A stretch of 64,000 nt of DNA from the NCBI GenBank assembly GCA_040954595.2, contig CM082591.2, positions 4,836,001 through 4,900,000 of the forward strand, in the 5' to 3' direction. The position numbers and the translations under genes are program-made. Below are positions 1-11,401 of the stretch, piece by piece (the first letter of the stretch is position 1; each line of letters opens with the position of its first letter). Below the pieces are notes generated by a model. That model was not told the origin of the DNA and did not search any database. It saw only the letters and a program-made list of their open reading frames with translations. Source of the DNA: Balanoglossus misakiensis (lineage: Eukaryota; Hemichordata).

Positions 1-215
1 GGTAAGTTAGGGGGCCACTATCTGTAACTTCAGGCTGGATTTTCAGTATTTTTGTTTTATGTATCAAACACATTTTCTTGTTCCCTTCCCTAGAGTAACC
101 CATCACGCCCAGCTCTCTGGTTGTCAACAAGTCATATGTATGTGTATCGACCATTGTTATTATTTACAAATGCATTTAAGTCCGGACTTGAATACAAATT
201 TCACATACTGCAAAC
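1..215. repeat. Dispersed repeat, copy 1 (second copy at 55137-55345)
   Basis: This stretch aligns by eye with 55137-55345 on the same strand. Shared landmarks are TTTTCAGTATT near the start, GACCATTGTTATT in the middle, and an AGTCC(G/A)GACTTGAA segment at the end. The copies are clearly diverged. No coding potential is seen. It lies upstream of the first visible GPCR exon, inside a GPCR intron. Confidence 0.5.
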
Positions 216-254
216 CGTAACTGATTGTAATTTATTTGGGTGCCATGTTTGCAG

Positions 255-1461
255 TTTATTCGACAGAGTGTGGTTTTGATGAAGTTTTGGAGCTCAGGTC
301 ATCAGACATCGGACTGATAACTTACAGACCGACGTCGAACTTACGGTGTGAGTGGTCAGTTAAAGTACCCCCAGGTATGTGATCTTTTTGCTCCGTCATC
401 AAAGACGAATCGAGTTTGCCAAATAGACCATTTTCCGAACACCACGAGATCTCGCGTGACTAGGGAGGACATTTTTATGTGACACAGGACAAAAACATGT
501 TGGCCATTGTCAATAAAATGAACACAAGTTTAGTTACAATTTTTTAAACGGTTCACCCATTTGGCTACCAACCCATTTCTATGGTAATTAACCAAGTCAC
601 GGGAGATGTCGAAATCAGCGGAAAAGCCACCACTTTGTATTCTCGGTTTTAGGAGCAAAATGTGAGATGTATATACATTTATTTCTACTTCTGGGATACT
701 TATGATATTCTTCTAACTGAAACACCCAGGCGTTGGTTGTTGGTGCACATGCGCATAACTTTCACCACTAACTTTGGCAAATGCGTCATTTTTTTGCAGG
801 CAAAGTCATCGATGTTGTCATCCAGTATGATAATATGGTCGGAGACTGCCTGCAGTCGACGTGTGCTGTGGATTTCTTGGAAATTTCTGAGGCAAGGCAG
901 GCAGAAGATCAGATTGCTGTTGTGTGTGGAGACAATACAAAACCATCAGAGGTATTATTTATCTATGCTTATATTGTTGAGTTGAATGTATCAATTATGG
1001 AGTTTAGTCACAATAATTGTCATTTCGTGTTTGGATAACATTCGCCTCTCTGCCTGTGAACCTCGATATACTTATCAATTATGGCTACCTGAAATAGGTT
1101 TTCACTTCGTGCTAGGGGGTCAAATCGCATTATTATAACTGCATCCTGGGTAAAAGATCGACAACTCACTGTAGTGAGAGAGAGCAGAAATTATACGTTA
1201 ACTCTCTTTCACAACTTCCTTTGGTCAAACATTTCTGTCTTTGTAGTTTGTATATTAAACTCATTAAACTTTCTTCAAAAGTTGTTATTTTTTCTGTTGC
1301 TAAGTATTTGACTTCGGTTTTGCTTAAAAAAATCCACGGACTGACGTGTTCATTACTTTCTTCCTAGATCGTGCACAGTAGTAGTTATGAAGTTTCGATT
1401 GTGTTCATAAAGGATCCAGTCTACATCCAGAACTTGTTTCAGCTTGTGATAACACCAAGAG
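255..1461 (+). CDS. GPCR exons for the first CUB domain
   Basis: Three exons (255-374, 800-951, 1368-1461) encode one CUB domain of about 120 residues. It starts near a TECGF segment and passes a [10 protein letters not shown] stretch typical of the CUB second-cysteine strand. The phases run 1-1, 1-0 and 0-1. Acceptors read TTTGCAG, TTTTTGCAG and TTCCTAG; donors read GTATGT, GTATTA and GTACTT. CUB domains bind proteins or glycans outside the cell. The second exon enters with phase 1, which shows that more coding sequence precedes position 255 beyond the left edge. Confidence 0.7.
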
Positions 1462-4400
1462 GTACTTTGCTTCTAATATATTTCTGCTTTACAACAAGTC
1501 TTATATCTAAAGTTCTTAGCCCAAACAAACAAACTGTGTCCTGTCGCCCGCCCTATACCTATTCTCACAAAAAAATCTCAGGAATTTCGAACTCAAATGT
1601 GATTTTACATGAAAATATGCCTCAAATCAGTTAAAACAACATGCTTTCTTTTATAGACATTTTACAGTGCCCCAACTCTATTGGACGAGGTGACATTGAC
1701 TACGGCTATATGATGAAACAAGGAGACTCCACCATGTTTATCGACAAATCGTTGAAACTTCCATGTGGCGGGAAAATCAAACAGTGGCAGTTCAACATCT
1801 CCTGGGCCGAAGAAGGGAGCTCAGTGCGCCTGCGCCCGGGTATTTATCGCGGGAGAGGTGGTTTAGACTTTGAGCTGATGGGACAAAATGATTTCACCCT
1901 GACCAATGTCGTGCCCGGTATGGTAACCCTCGATGTGGCGGACGAGGATGTCCTCACCTTCCAGCCAAATTCTTTTATAGGTAAATATTTACTTTGCCAT
2001 CATTCTAGGTAGCCTGAAAAGGCATAGGCAGGTTGATGGAGACAGCTAAAGCTAGTGCTACACTCAATAAATCACGTTATGCCACCAGTTACCCAAGATA
2101 TCATTTCTGGGGAAAAATAAATCACATATACCCTGACTTGGACATATATATGTAACAGCACATCAGTTCCATTTTAAATGTTTGGGTACATGGTTTTCCT
2201 GCTCTTTGAGACAAGCTATGTACAAAGTCAGCGATGTTAACAATTTGAGTGTAACGCGTTTTCTTATTGCAGGCCTGTTCTGTGAATCGCCCTGCTACGT
2301 TCTCGGTACAACGGATGACTGTTATAATTGCCCCCAGTGTTCTGTGCACAACATGCTTACAGCCAGCGTGCCAGGGACACCTGTAGCCGGACAAGTGGTC
2401 AGTTTTAACGAAGCTGGTGGCGCCTTGTCACTTCCCCTGATAGCAATGCTACAACCTTGTAAGTTGCAACTATAGTTGGGGATCTGTGTTCACCTTTGTG
2501 CTTGGCTATGCAATTGTTTCCAATAGTCACAAATTCGTTTGGTTTCTCACGCCACCATTCTAAAAATAGTTGACCTGGCTTTTACTTCAGGCCTGTCTAC
2601 CATGAGGCTGCGTCTGCGCAATAACGTTGTCAGAACTGGGGCATCCAGAATCCAGAAAGACAAAAATGTGACGTCACTGATGATATCGATCGCTTACAAG
2701 ATCAAGTTTAACTTTAGAGAATATGAAAATTACAGTATTATGTATTATTTATTGTATCCCGGTCTGGGTCATGACAACCATGATTGGTGGGGCGTGACGC
2801 CACCGCCATTGTAAGGAGTGTTGGTTGCCCAGACGGCAAATAGTGTATAGGTTTCAGGGCACATACACCATTCCACATACAGTGCATTTACATTCAGGAA
2901 CATTGCCCAAATACAGAGATGGTTAATGGGCGAGATGTTTTTAATGTTGTAGACTGCGATTCTGAAGACTGTTCAGGGTGTGGATCGCCGAGAACGCTGC
3001 TGGACCCCACTGGCTCCATATACACCACCAACTACCTGACGGGAGATACGAACTACTATGCGGAGACCTACTGCAAGTGGAACATCATTGCGCCCGTGGG
3101 ACGATACATCCACCTCAGCTTCGATACTTTCGACGTGCCCGGAGAGGCAAACGGCGACTGTCCGAGCTACGTTGCTTTGTACAACGGCTTGGCGGTGGAT
3201 GACGGGAACTCCATCGGAAAATTCTGCGGATCTCAAGTGCCATTGCTGGCTTCCGTTTCCAACGAGCTGACTGTTGTGTTTTCGTCAGATAAAACACACA
3301 CTGCTGGAGTAGGATTTATGGCCACGTACTACACAACAAGTAGGTGGATATGGTCATCTTTTTAGAGCGAAACTTTAGTTGCTGAGCTCAGTTGGTGAAA
3401 TCGTCACTGTAGAATGGTTTGCATAAGTCATCATCTAAGTAGTGGCGTTCATGGCAAGTCACCAGAAAACGACCTGATTGATTTGTCTTCACAAGAACTC
3501 AGCAGCTCTTGACTGTACAATCGTTGTATATCTATCACAGGTTGCCGAATGGGCGAATGCCAAGGACAGCCAAGCCACATGGATATGGACTGCGGATATT
3601 TGAAATCTTCTGGCTATCCCCACTCGTACCCGCTCGACGCCGACTGCAGTTGGAGCATCCAGGTGGGCGAGGATGACGTCATCCAGCTCGACTTCCTGCA
3701 CTTCTATGTCGGCGCCGATGACGACAGCTCTGACTTCGTAAAGATCTACAACTCCCTGTCAGCCGACGAGTCCTTCCTGTTCACCACGCTTCGCGGTCGC
3801 CCGGCTGAACTCCCAAGCATCATCTCCGCCTCGTCGAAGCTCTTCATAGAATTCCGAGGCACACTGGGGCCTGGAACCGGATTTTTGGCCAAGTATCAAG
3901 CCGTCACGTACCAACTCAAAGTGCCCCAGACATTGCCTGATGACTGGCGTAAGTAACTTATTATTGAAAAATAAGACATTGAACAATCTCATGGGTGGAC
4001 CCAAAAAGTCATAGATAATTGTCATATTGGTGAATGTAAATGAAAGTAATCTCTCATACCATATAAGGAATATTATTGTTATTGATCAAATGGCAAGTAT
4101 ATTCTCATGTTTTGTATCTTTCAAAGCGTGGGTTTTCCCATAAAATGACTCCCACTTTCTTTGTCGATATTAGCATATAGCTGCGATGACGGTTGGAAAC
4201 AATTTGACAAAAACTGTTACAAGTTCAAGAGAGAAGACGTTGGAATAACTTGGAACCAAGCAGAGGGTAAATGCCTTCGTGAGGGCGCTCACCTTGTCAG
4301 CATACTCGACAGTGTGGAGTCAAATTGTATAACGTACTCATTGTCAAGGGATTGGTGGTATGGCGATACCAAAACATATATAGGTGAGTCCTTACGAATA

Positions 4401-7400
4401 GGCCTACTCTTATGCATTGTTGTGTTAATAGCCCTCAGGCTTATTTTTAAAAAAATGCAATAATCACACGTTGCAAACTCGGACATTTCTTTTAAGGGTT
4501 GTCCAAGTCACCAAACAACGGTAACCACATATGGACAGATGGAAATCCGATGAGTTATACAGACTGGTACGTACGCATGCGCAGGCATCTATAGTTTTTT
4601 CCGGGCAGTTGTTCTTAACTCTAACAGCGAAAGATTCGACTTTTAATAGTTAAGGTGGCTTTAAGCTACTCGTATACATGTACAGGTATAGCTGTATGTA
4701 GTACTCCATTGTCATTCATAGCAATTTGGTTGGGAATTTGAGATTTGGCCAATCAAATATTTTCACTTGGGTGGCTATCAAAATTGGTACTAATAAAAAT
4801 TTAAAAGCATAATGCCTAAACTTCTCTTTTCTTAGGGCAATGGCCAGGAGTAAAGATGACGCATACAGCCAACCAGATGGTGCAAGATTTGAGGCGTGTA
4901 CAATGATCGACTTGGCCGATTTCCACCGCACCGATCAGTGGCATGATATCTCATGCATATCAAATACGGTGCAGCAATTTATATGTAAAAAGGCTGCAGT
5001 GTACGATGGGGAAGAGGTCGAAATTTATGACGGCATATCAGAGTATAGTAAGTGCAACTTGATAAGCATTTAAATGGTGGGCGCGTATGGGTGCCACACG
5101 ACACATACGCTATACCAAGTCAACGTAGGTTTAAATTGTAACTGCTACAATGTACGTCATTGCAATCAGTGTATTCATACATTGTATCACATATTCTAGT
5201 TACTATGTAGAACATTGGTTACTTTTAGTATGGCCAGACACTCCCTGAACAATGGGAACAATGCAGACGGTGTATTTATAAACAAAAAGGCGCACCTGTG
5301 CAGTTCAAACGACACCCCCGCGCTTATGTAAGCCTAGGAGTGAGCGTTCGCAATGTCTGGATCTGCTAGCTTGGACACTCTCGTGCTTCACTTTCAAACG
5401 TTTAAGTCTAACTTTCTCCGTCGTCTTTCCAGATTGCAGCGATCCCTCGTGGGGAAGATACGCTGACACGTGTTTTAAACCTTACCAAACCAACAATGCT
5501 TCGGAGAGGACTTGTCTAAACTTCGGGGGAGTGTTCAAGGGAATCTCTCGCCAAGAACTGCAAGCAGTCTCCTATTATTTAAAGCACGCCTGGTCTTTCA
5601 ACGGGAACGGTTACATTCTTGTCGAGAGAAACGTGGACTTAGACAGCGCTGTTGCTGAAATGATCGGCGATGACTGCGTTGCTAACTTGCACGGTAACAG
5701 GTCTGGGTGTTACATCGGTCGATTTGCACTCAACTACACTCAAGACAGCGAGCTGTCCAAAAATTGCCTGGGAATCGATACGTCTGATTGGTCAGTGGGA
5801 ATTTTGGATTGCGAGGACCAGATGAGTTACGAAATGTGCGTGAACCCGGCGTCAGGTGAGATAAAAATTTGCATACGCTAGTGAACTTTCAATGTTATGT
5901 ACCCTACAAACTGGGCATGTAAATGTGACATATGGTATTGGAATGTATGGATTTGTAGACAACATTATTGATCGATTTTGCAATTTACTGTCATTAACAA
6001 TCACGATAATGCAGACACGAGCATGTTACGTATAATCCTCAGTATATACCAGGTGCAGCAATTCGCAGACTACACTCAAGCAAATGGCGCTAAAATACTT
6101 TTCCATTATTTCTATTCCAGTGGCAACAAGAGCGTGTGGCTACGATAACTTTATGTGCAGCGACAACGAATGTATTAATCCTGCATACAGATGCGACGGA
6201 AGTGACGACTGTATAGACGGCTCTGACGAAATCGGATGCAGTGAGTGAACATTACTATAATTACTAACGCGTTTCTAGAAAAGATGTACACACACGATAT
6301 TTAATTTGAATTTGAGTCAAACTTCATTAGAATAGTTTTATACACGTATACTATTATTTGCAAGTTGAGCTAGAGATTTTCTCAATTGGGGCTATGATAT
6401 GATAATCTGATATTTCCTCCTGCTTATTATTTCACTACAGGCATGAATGGAAACTGCCCAAGCAATTCCTTCAGTTGCGACAATGGAAGATGCATCTCCA
6501 TGACACTGTATTGTGATTTAGTTGACCAGTGCGGTGACAACAGCGATGAAGCAAATTGTGGTATGTAGCTTTGAGGACCGCCATCTGGAATGGTCTGTTT
6601 TCTAAGGGCATCTCGCAATTATGCGTTTGTTACCACTACTTAATAGCTAATTTTTTTACTTTAGTGAAGTAGGATTCTGCATGACTTCTTTACAATTCAT
6701 GAGTAAATTGGCATTTGAAATAACCTAATGTTTGTTTTGTTCGTGTTGTTTTGGCAGTATATCCGAATTGTACAAGGGAACAATTTGAATGTGATAACCG
6801 TCAATGCATCGAGGAGACAAGGAGGTGTGACCTGATTGAAGACTGCTTTGACGGCTCAGATGAAATGGAGTGTGGTATGCACGATTTATATATTTTCTAG
6901 TTTTCTCTAGTCGCATTTTGTTTTGCGTTGTCTTTAACTCCTATCCAACCAGTGTGAACTCATTCAATTCAATGTACCATCTAAATGTGATGAGATAAAT
7001 TTACATGTTTGATTTTTCCCCCAGATGTTTGTAAGGGATTTATGTGTTATTACGTCAGCTGTATTCCTGACCATGCGCAGTGCGATGGCGAGCTTGACTG
7101 CGCGGGCAATGAGCGGGAGGACGAGACAAGATGTAACAATGGACTGACTGGTACAGCAATCAGTTTATCTGGCTATGGTGTGGAATACGAGTGTCGCGCG
7201 GACCAACTGCTCTGTAAAAATGGCAACTGCATTGACCGGAAGTGGATGTGTATCCACGACTTTGATGCGTACGGGTACCAGCGAGGATGTCGTGACGTCA
7301 CTCACCTCATGAATTGCGGTATGTTTAGTCAACGAAAACGTTTCTGTCTACATTATGCCATTTTGTACTATGTTGAACATCAGCAGCAGACATCACTGAC

Positions 7401-10400
7401 TATTACTAAGACAATGGCTAATTATTGTATTTCTTTGTCATTACAGAGTTATTCAGCTGTCCTCCGGACATGTTTAAGTGTCCTGATTCTTACTGCATCC
7501 CATTACACCGTAGATGTGATGAAACATTTGACTGTCCCAATGGCGATGATGAGCGAGACTGTGGTAAGCGATGTTACAAAGTTAAAATTTCAGTATTTGT
7601 TTATTTATCTGTAGTTATCTGTATTGATTTTTTTTTATTTGCGCTCATGAATTATTGTATATAGGAAACTACATCTGTCCTGGAAACTACCGCTGCCACG
7701 AGAAACAGAACTGTATACCAGCATCTCAAAGATGTGATGGAAGAAAGCAATGTTGGCATGGAGATGACGAACTATTATGTGGTGAGCTAATACAAATATT
7801 TTTGTCAGAGATATTTTCAGTGAATTGTGTTGTTTAACAAAATATACTTCCTGTCGTCAAGTGGTAATTCTATGATACTAATAACTAATTGCGTTTATGC
7901 AATATACTTTCAGACAGCGAATGCCCACTACATTGTGTGTGCCATGGCGCAGTAATTGACTGTGCATGTCAGTTGATAGATGTCGTCCCGCCAGTGCTTG
8001 GACACGCGACCAGAAAATTGTGAGTACATGTATAGCTGAGAAAAGAAAAATACATCTAGTGCGTTTTAAAGGGATACTTCAGTCTACTAGTGGTCATGCG
8101 GAGACACACTTCATTAGCACGGCAACATACATGGATTATTTTGATTGGCTCGATTTCCACTCTCCTTGGTGACTATATGTAAATTTGCATAATTAATTTG
8201 ACACGTATACCTCTCTAATGTACTTTGACACTCTGTCGACAGAAATCTGACCGGAAATGCAATAGAACTCAGCGAATTCAACTCCAGTGCCTTTCCATTG
8301 CTTGGAGAATTGTAAGTACACAATACCAACTCAGCTGCAGGCTCGAATATAAATTTATAAATATGGGCGCTATCATAACAAAGAGAACGGTCAAACCTGT
8401 GCTATTGACAATAAGATGATAGACTTTCAATCCATTACATTCCTTGCTTGGTTTATAACGTTTTAAATTACTGTTTCAGGGACTTGTCAAATAATTCCAT
8501 TAGCGAGATTCAGTCAAGGGCGTTTGAATTCCTCACGAACCTGTATTTATTGTAAGTATATAACCTTATTTAGTACGGTAACAATTTTGCCTTCTTGGCA
8601 CTTTTCAGCAATTTTAAATAACATTGTTTCTGTTAAGGTGTCTGTCTCTTGTCTCATTCCGCCCTTTTTGGTTTGCTTTCTAATAATCTGTTCATTCTTT
8701 CAGAAATCTTGAAGCGAATGAAATCAAGGTGATTCGACCGGAAACGTTTTATGGACTGCAGAGTCTTAGATTATTGTAAGTGTAAATATATTTATTTATT
8801 TAAATACCATGAGGGCATAAGTTACTAAACGTTATTTTAGAAAATGCGTATTTGAATTTGTCTTTCTACATGTCGTTCCTCGTTTACATACATATATCTG
8901 GTTGTCATTTTTTTCAGAATTTTGACTGGAAATGCGATCACCCGGATAAGAGACGGTGCATTTATGGGGCTGCCCAATCTTCACACGCTGTAAGTGGAAG
9001 AAGTGTTTTTCTGAATCATGTTAAACTAAATTCCTCGATAATTATTTATTTATTTAGGCTGTCATTTCACTAATTTCTACCAATCTTGGAATACAAGTGC
9101 ATTTTTTACAGTGTATACACTTCATTGTTTCTATTGTCATGCAAATAACGCTTGTGTGCAAGACACCCGGACCACCAGCTTGCAATTTCTTGCCGTGTCC
9201 CCTATAACTACAGGAGTATAAATAACAGTCAGAAGCAAATTCGCACATGCGTGATTAAGGGACGCGAGGATATGAAGTCTTTTACAGTGACATGATGTAA
9301 CACAGTGTTACTTTTTCTCACTTCTATATAGCCACCTGACAGGGAATCTATTTCAAGCGGAAAGCGCCAACGTGTTTCTACCTTTAGATGGATTAAATGA
9401 AATGTAAGTACGGTGGTTTCATCTTGTTATTTAAGTGAGGATACGGTGAAAGGGATTGATCAGAAATCTTTTGCATATATACATACATACATACACATGC
9501 GCGTAGCGTACGTGCATGCATGTATGTATGCATGTATGTATGCATGTATGTATGTATGTATGTATGTATGTATGTATGTATGTATGTATGCATACGAGCA
9601 AGAGTATGCACGCATGCACTATGACTATTCCTGTATACACTATAACTACATCCTTACATATAGTTATTTGACAATTTCAGGTATACTGATGCCTACAAAT
9701 ACTGCTGCATGGCTCGAAAACACCACGAGTTGGCGCTCTGCACCCCGCCGTCCAATCCCTTCTCCTCTTGCGAAGACCTCATGGCCAATCACGGTCTACG
9801 GTGGTTTATCTGGATACTGGGGCTGCTGGCTTTGATTGGCAACGCGTTCGTCATCATCTGGCGGATCAAACAGAAGGAGCTGACGAAAGTGCACACGTTC
9901 TTCATTTGGAATCTGGCTGTTGCTGACTTCTTGATGGGACTGTATCTGCTGATCATCGCCTCGGTGGACGTGCACTATCGCGGGGTCTACGTCGCCTACG
10001 ACGAGTTATGGAGGAACAGTCCGCTGTGCAGCTTCGCCGGTTTCCTCGCGACGTTATCGAGTGAGATGTCCGTGTTTTCCCTGACAATCATTACTCTGGA
10101 TAGATTTCTCTTGATCGTCTTTCCGCTGAAGTTCATCCGCATCGGGACGAGAGCTGCCATCATCTCGGTCGTTACTGGCTGGATCTTAGTGTCGGTTGTC
10201 AGTTTTCTTCCCCTAGTTGGAATCCCCTACTTCGGTGAGAATTACTACGGCCGGTCTCCCGTCTGCCTGTCCCTGCACCTGACCAACGAACGCACACCCG
10301 GGTGGTTATTCTCGGTGATGATTTTCATATTTCTGAACTTCCTGTCATTCGTCATCATCGCGATACTCTACGTGGCGATGTACTTGGCCATACGGCGGAC

Positions 10401-11000
10401 AGCGAGAGCTACGGGCGTTCAGCTACGTCAGAAGACCAAAGAGACTACTAGAATCGCCAAACGGATGGCAATCATAGTCTTGACAGACTTCGTTTGCTGG
10501 GTGCCCATCACAGTGATCGGCATCCTTGCGTTGACCAACACAGTCACAGTGCCAGGCTCTGTGTACGCGTGGATAGCGGTTTTCATCCTCCCGCTGAACT
10601 CCGCTATCAACCCCTTTCTGTACACCATATCGGTTTTGAAGACGAAGAAGAAGTCCTCGACAAAATCTCAGATGACCAATCGAATAACCATGAATAGCAT
10701 GAGTGATACGAGTGAACACAATATGGGTAAGTGAACTAGTATTATTAGTTATTTATGCGTAATTATTGTATAGAGCTACCTCCTCGCTAGAGATATTCAA
10801 AGCTGTAGCATTCTTCTAAAACGGTAAGAGTAGATATGTAACTCTTTGATTGTTATTGGCTTACTGACACATAACCTTTGACCTTTTCAGCTGTTCTAGT
10901 GTACGAGGCGATGCGTAAAAGAGGACTAGTCCCAGAGGATCTAATTATTTCATCGTTGGAGAACGGATCAAACTCTACAGTGACACAACAAACGATGTAA
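255..11000 (+). CDS. Large modular GPCR, relaxin-receptor/GRL101-like (5' partial)
   Basis: This is a leucine-rich-repeat GPCR with a very long mosaic ectodomain. I can splice 26 exons in consistent phase, giving about 1,743 residues before the stop. The start lies upstream of the window. Order: CUB, an unrecognised beta-rich module, CUB, CUB, C-type lectin, a divergent second C-type lectin, seven LDLa repeats, LRR N-cap, five LRR exons, 7TM and a short tail. Exons: 255-374, 800-951, 1368-1461, 1657-1980, 2273-2458, 2591-2734, 2953-3339, 3541-3948, 4174-4383, 4497-4566, 4836-5047, 5433-5855, 6121-6240, 6441-6560, 6758-6874, 7025-7318, 7447-7563, 7665-7781, 7914-8019, 8243-8311, 8480-8551, 8704-8775, 8918-8989, 9332-9403, 9681-10726, 10891-11000. 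Most ectodomain exons are phase 1-1 and the LRR exons are phase 2-2. LDLa plus LRR plus 7TM is the RXFP/snail GRL101 plan; the CUB and lectin additions are unusual. The least certain junction is 2734/2953. Confidence 0.85.
1083..1305 (-). mobile_element. MITE family 1, truncated copy in inverse orientation
   Basis: This is the reverse complement of part of the elements at 16936-17262 and 56663-57005. It begins AAATAGGTTTTCAC, then GCTAGGGGGTCAAAT, and shares the TTTCTGTCTTTGTAGTT and TTTGGTCAAACAT landmarks. It sits in a GPCR intron and has no open frame. Confidence 0.65.
1657..2734 (+). CDS. GPCR exons for an unrecognised cysteine-containing ectodomain module
   Basis: Exons 1657-1980, 2273-2458 and 2591-2734 encode about 215 residues between CUB domains that I do not recognise as a named domain. 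Visible landmarks are an RGD tripeptide (GRGDID) near the start, a CGG-x(5)-W-x-F core, a glycine/arginine-rich strand, an FELMG segment, and a hydrophobic stretch ending FQPNSFIG. A second exon follows with closely spaced cysteines (FCESPC, CYNCPQC). The residue pattern suggests an all-beta fold. The 3' end of the third exon is uncertain: GTATTA after 2734 is the donor that keeps phase 1 for the next CUB exon, whereas the stronger-looking GTAAGG after 2810 would break phase. Confidence 0.55.
2953..3948 (+). CDS. GPCR exons for the second and third CUB domains
   Basis: Each CUB is encoded by one exon, 2953-3339 and 3541-3948, both phase 1-1. Each shows the CUB core: a C-x-W strand, an LSFDTF- or LDFLHF-like strand, a C-x-SYVALYNG or DFVKIYN strand, and a closing GVGFMATY or GTGFLAKY. 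The first has a linker rich in cysteines ([10 protein letters not shown]) ahead of the domain. The acidic D residues near the loops resemble calcium-binding CUBs, but I cannot verify the full site by eye. Confidence 0.8.
4174..5047 (+). CDS. GPCR exons for a C-type lectin domain with QPD and WHD motifs
   Basis: Exons 4174-4383, 4497-4566 and 4836-5047 form a C-type lectin domain. The CLECT landmarks are present in order: C-DDGWKQF at the start, CYKF, a W-NQAEGKC helix, AHLVSI, WTDGNP, then [18 protein letters not shown] and a closing FICKK. In this family a QPD tripeptide together with a W-(N/H)-D motif marks a calcium-dependent sugar site, and QPD usually goes with galactose-type ligands. 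I therefore infer that this domain can bind carbohydrate. The exon 4497-4566 donor GTACGT follows a split TGG codon completed by the next exon. Confidence 0.8.
5433..5855 (+). CDS. GPCR exon for a divergent second C-type-lectin-like domain
   Basis: One 423-base exon (phase 1-1) begins [16 protein letters not shown], the usual opening of a C-type lectin fold, and ends near SYEMCVNP. Paired cysteines and the ERTCLNFGG and [11 protein letters not shown] segments fit the fold, but there is no EPN/QPD or WND-type calcium site. It is probably a lectin-like fold that binds protein or acts as a spacer. The domain assignment is weaker than for the preceding lectin. Confidence 0.6.
6121..7781 (+). CDS. 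GPCR exons for seven LDL-receptor class A repeats
   Basis: Exons 6121-6240, 6441-6560, 6758-6874, 7025-7318, 7447-7563 and 7665-7781 are all phase 1-1 and all multiples of three. They encode LDLa modules of about 39-40 residues with the C-D-x(4)-C-x-D-x-S-D-E-x-C calcium box (for example [14 protein letters not shown]). Exon 7025-7318 carries two degenerate repeats in one exon. In RXFP receptors the LDLa module is needed for activation, and in snail GRL101 many are stacked. The symmetric phase explains expansion by exon duplication. Confidence 0.88.
7914..9403 (+). CDS. GPCR exons for LRR N-cap and five leucine-rich repeats
   Basis: Exon 7914-8019 encodes a cysteine-rich LRR N-cap (CPLHCVCHG-x-C-x-C). 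It is followed by five exons of 69-72 bases (8243-8311, 8480-8551, 8704-8775, 8918-8989, 9332-9403), all phase 2-2 and each encoding one 23-24 residue repeat with L-x-x-L-x-L-x-x-N-x-I. One-repeat-per-exon phase-2 LRRs are characteristic of LGR-family receptors. This array probably forms the main ligand-binding surface next to the membrane. Confidence 0.88.
9475..9600. repeat. ATGT/ACAT tetranucleotide microsatellite
   Basis: About 120 bases of interrupted ACAT followed by uninterrupted GTAT repeats lie in the last GPCR intron before the 7TM exon. The long open frames on both strands here are artefacts of the tetranucleotide repeat. Confidence 0.95.
9681..10726 (+). CDS. GPCR exon for the seven-transmembrane domain
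   Basis: This single large exon enters in phase 2 and reads [11 protein letters not shown], the LRR C-cap hinge typical of relaxin and glycoprotein-hormone receptors. It continues with an FSSCEDLM segment before TM1. Seven hydrophobic segments follow. Landmarks are GN in TM1, LAVADFLMG in TM2, LDRF at the end of TM3 (DRF in place of DRY), CWVPI in TM6 and NPFLY in TM7. The methionine at 9709 is internal, not a start. The exon ends phase 1 and can join either of two downstream tail exons. Confidence 0.92.
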
Positions 11001-11013
11001 AACAAAGCCAGGT
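10891..11013 (+). CDS. GPCR tail exon A (first alternative C-terminus)
   Basis: The acceptor CCTTTTCAG precedes 35 in-frame residues ending at TAA 10998-11000. The tail is [12 protein letters not shown]..., then ends in a serine/threonine-rich stretch. A donor GTACGT lies 13 bases past the stop (exon end 11013), so this exon should be spliced onto 11402 with the stop close to the last junction, which should not trigger decay. Confidence 0.7.
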
Positions 11014-11401
11014 ACGTTGTATACATGAGTTAGGATCACATGTAAGAACAAAACTGGTTTAGGCCTATACTCGAGGCGAGTTAGTTATGTCCCGTGACCC
11101 TCGAAAATAGTGGGTGAAAAGCAAAAATTTATGTTCTACTATTTCTTTGCGAAACCACCTGTTTGATTACCAACTTCGCCCGAAAAAAAATGTATTTGAA
11201 AAGTACGTGTACAACGCCAAATAACTCAACTGTACTTGGAACTTCGTCTGGCTGTCTGTCTGTCCTAATACATCTCTCTGTGTCTGCCTGCCTGCTTGTA
11301 CGCATGTCTGTCTGGTCTAACATAACACAGAAACCACAACAAGCATAATCATGCACGAACTTGTTTAAAATTAGCACTAAACACGCAAAGTTTCTCAACA
11401 G

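Noticed and set aside
2591-2816. GTAAGG donor at 2811 as the end of GPCR exon six
   Set aside because: It leaves phase 2 and cannot join the phase-1 CUB exon at 2953. It remains possible if an unseen exon lies between.
9393-9835. Long open frames on both strands over the ATGT microsatellite
   Set aside because: They are translations of a tetranucleotide repeat (HTYI/MYVC patterns).
9709-10734. A 341-residue free-standing GPCR starting at ATG 9709
   Set aside because: The frame continues upstream to an acceptor at 9680 with the LRR C-cap hinge residues, and all upstream LRR exons join it in phase. The ATG is internal, and the last codons GGT AAG TGA are a GTAAGT splice donor.
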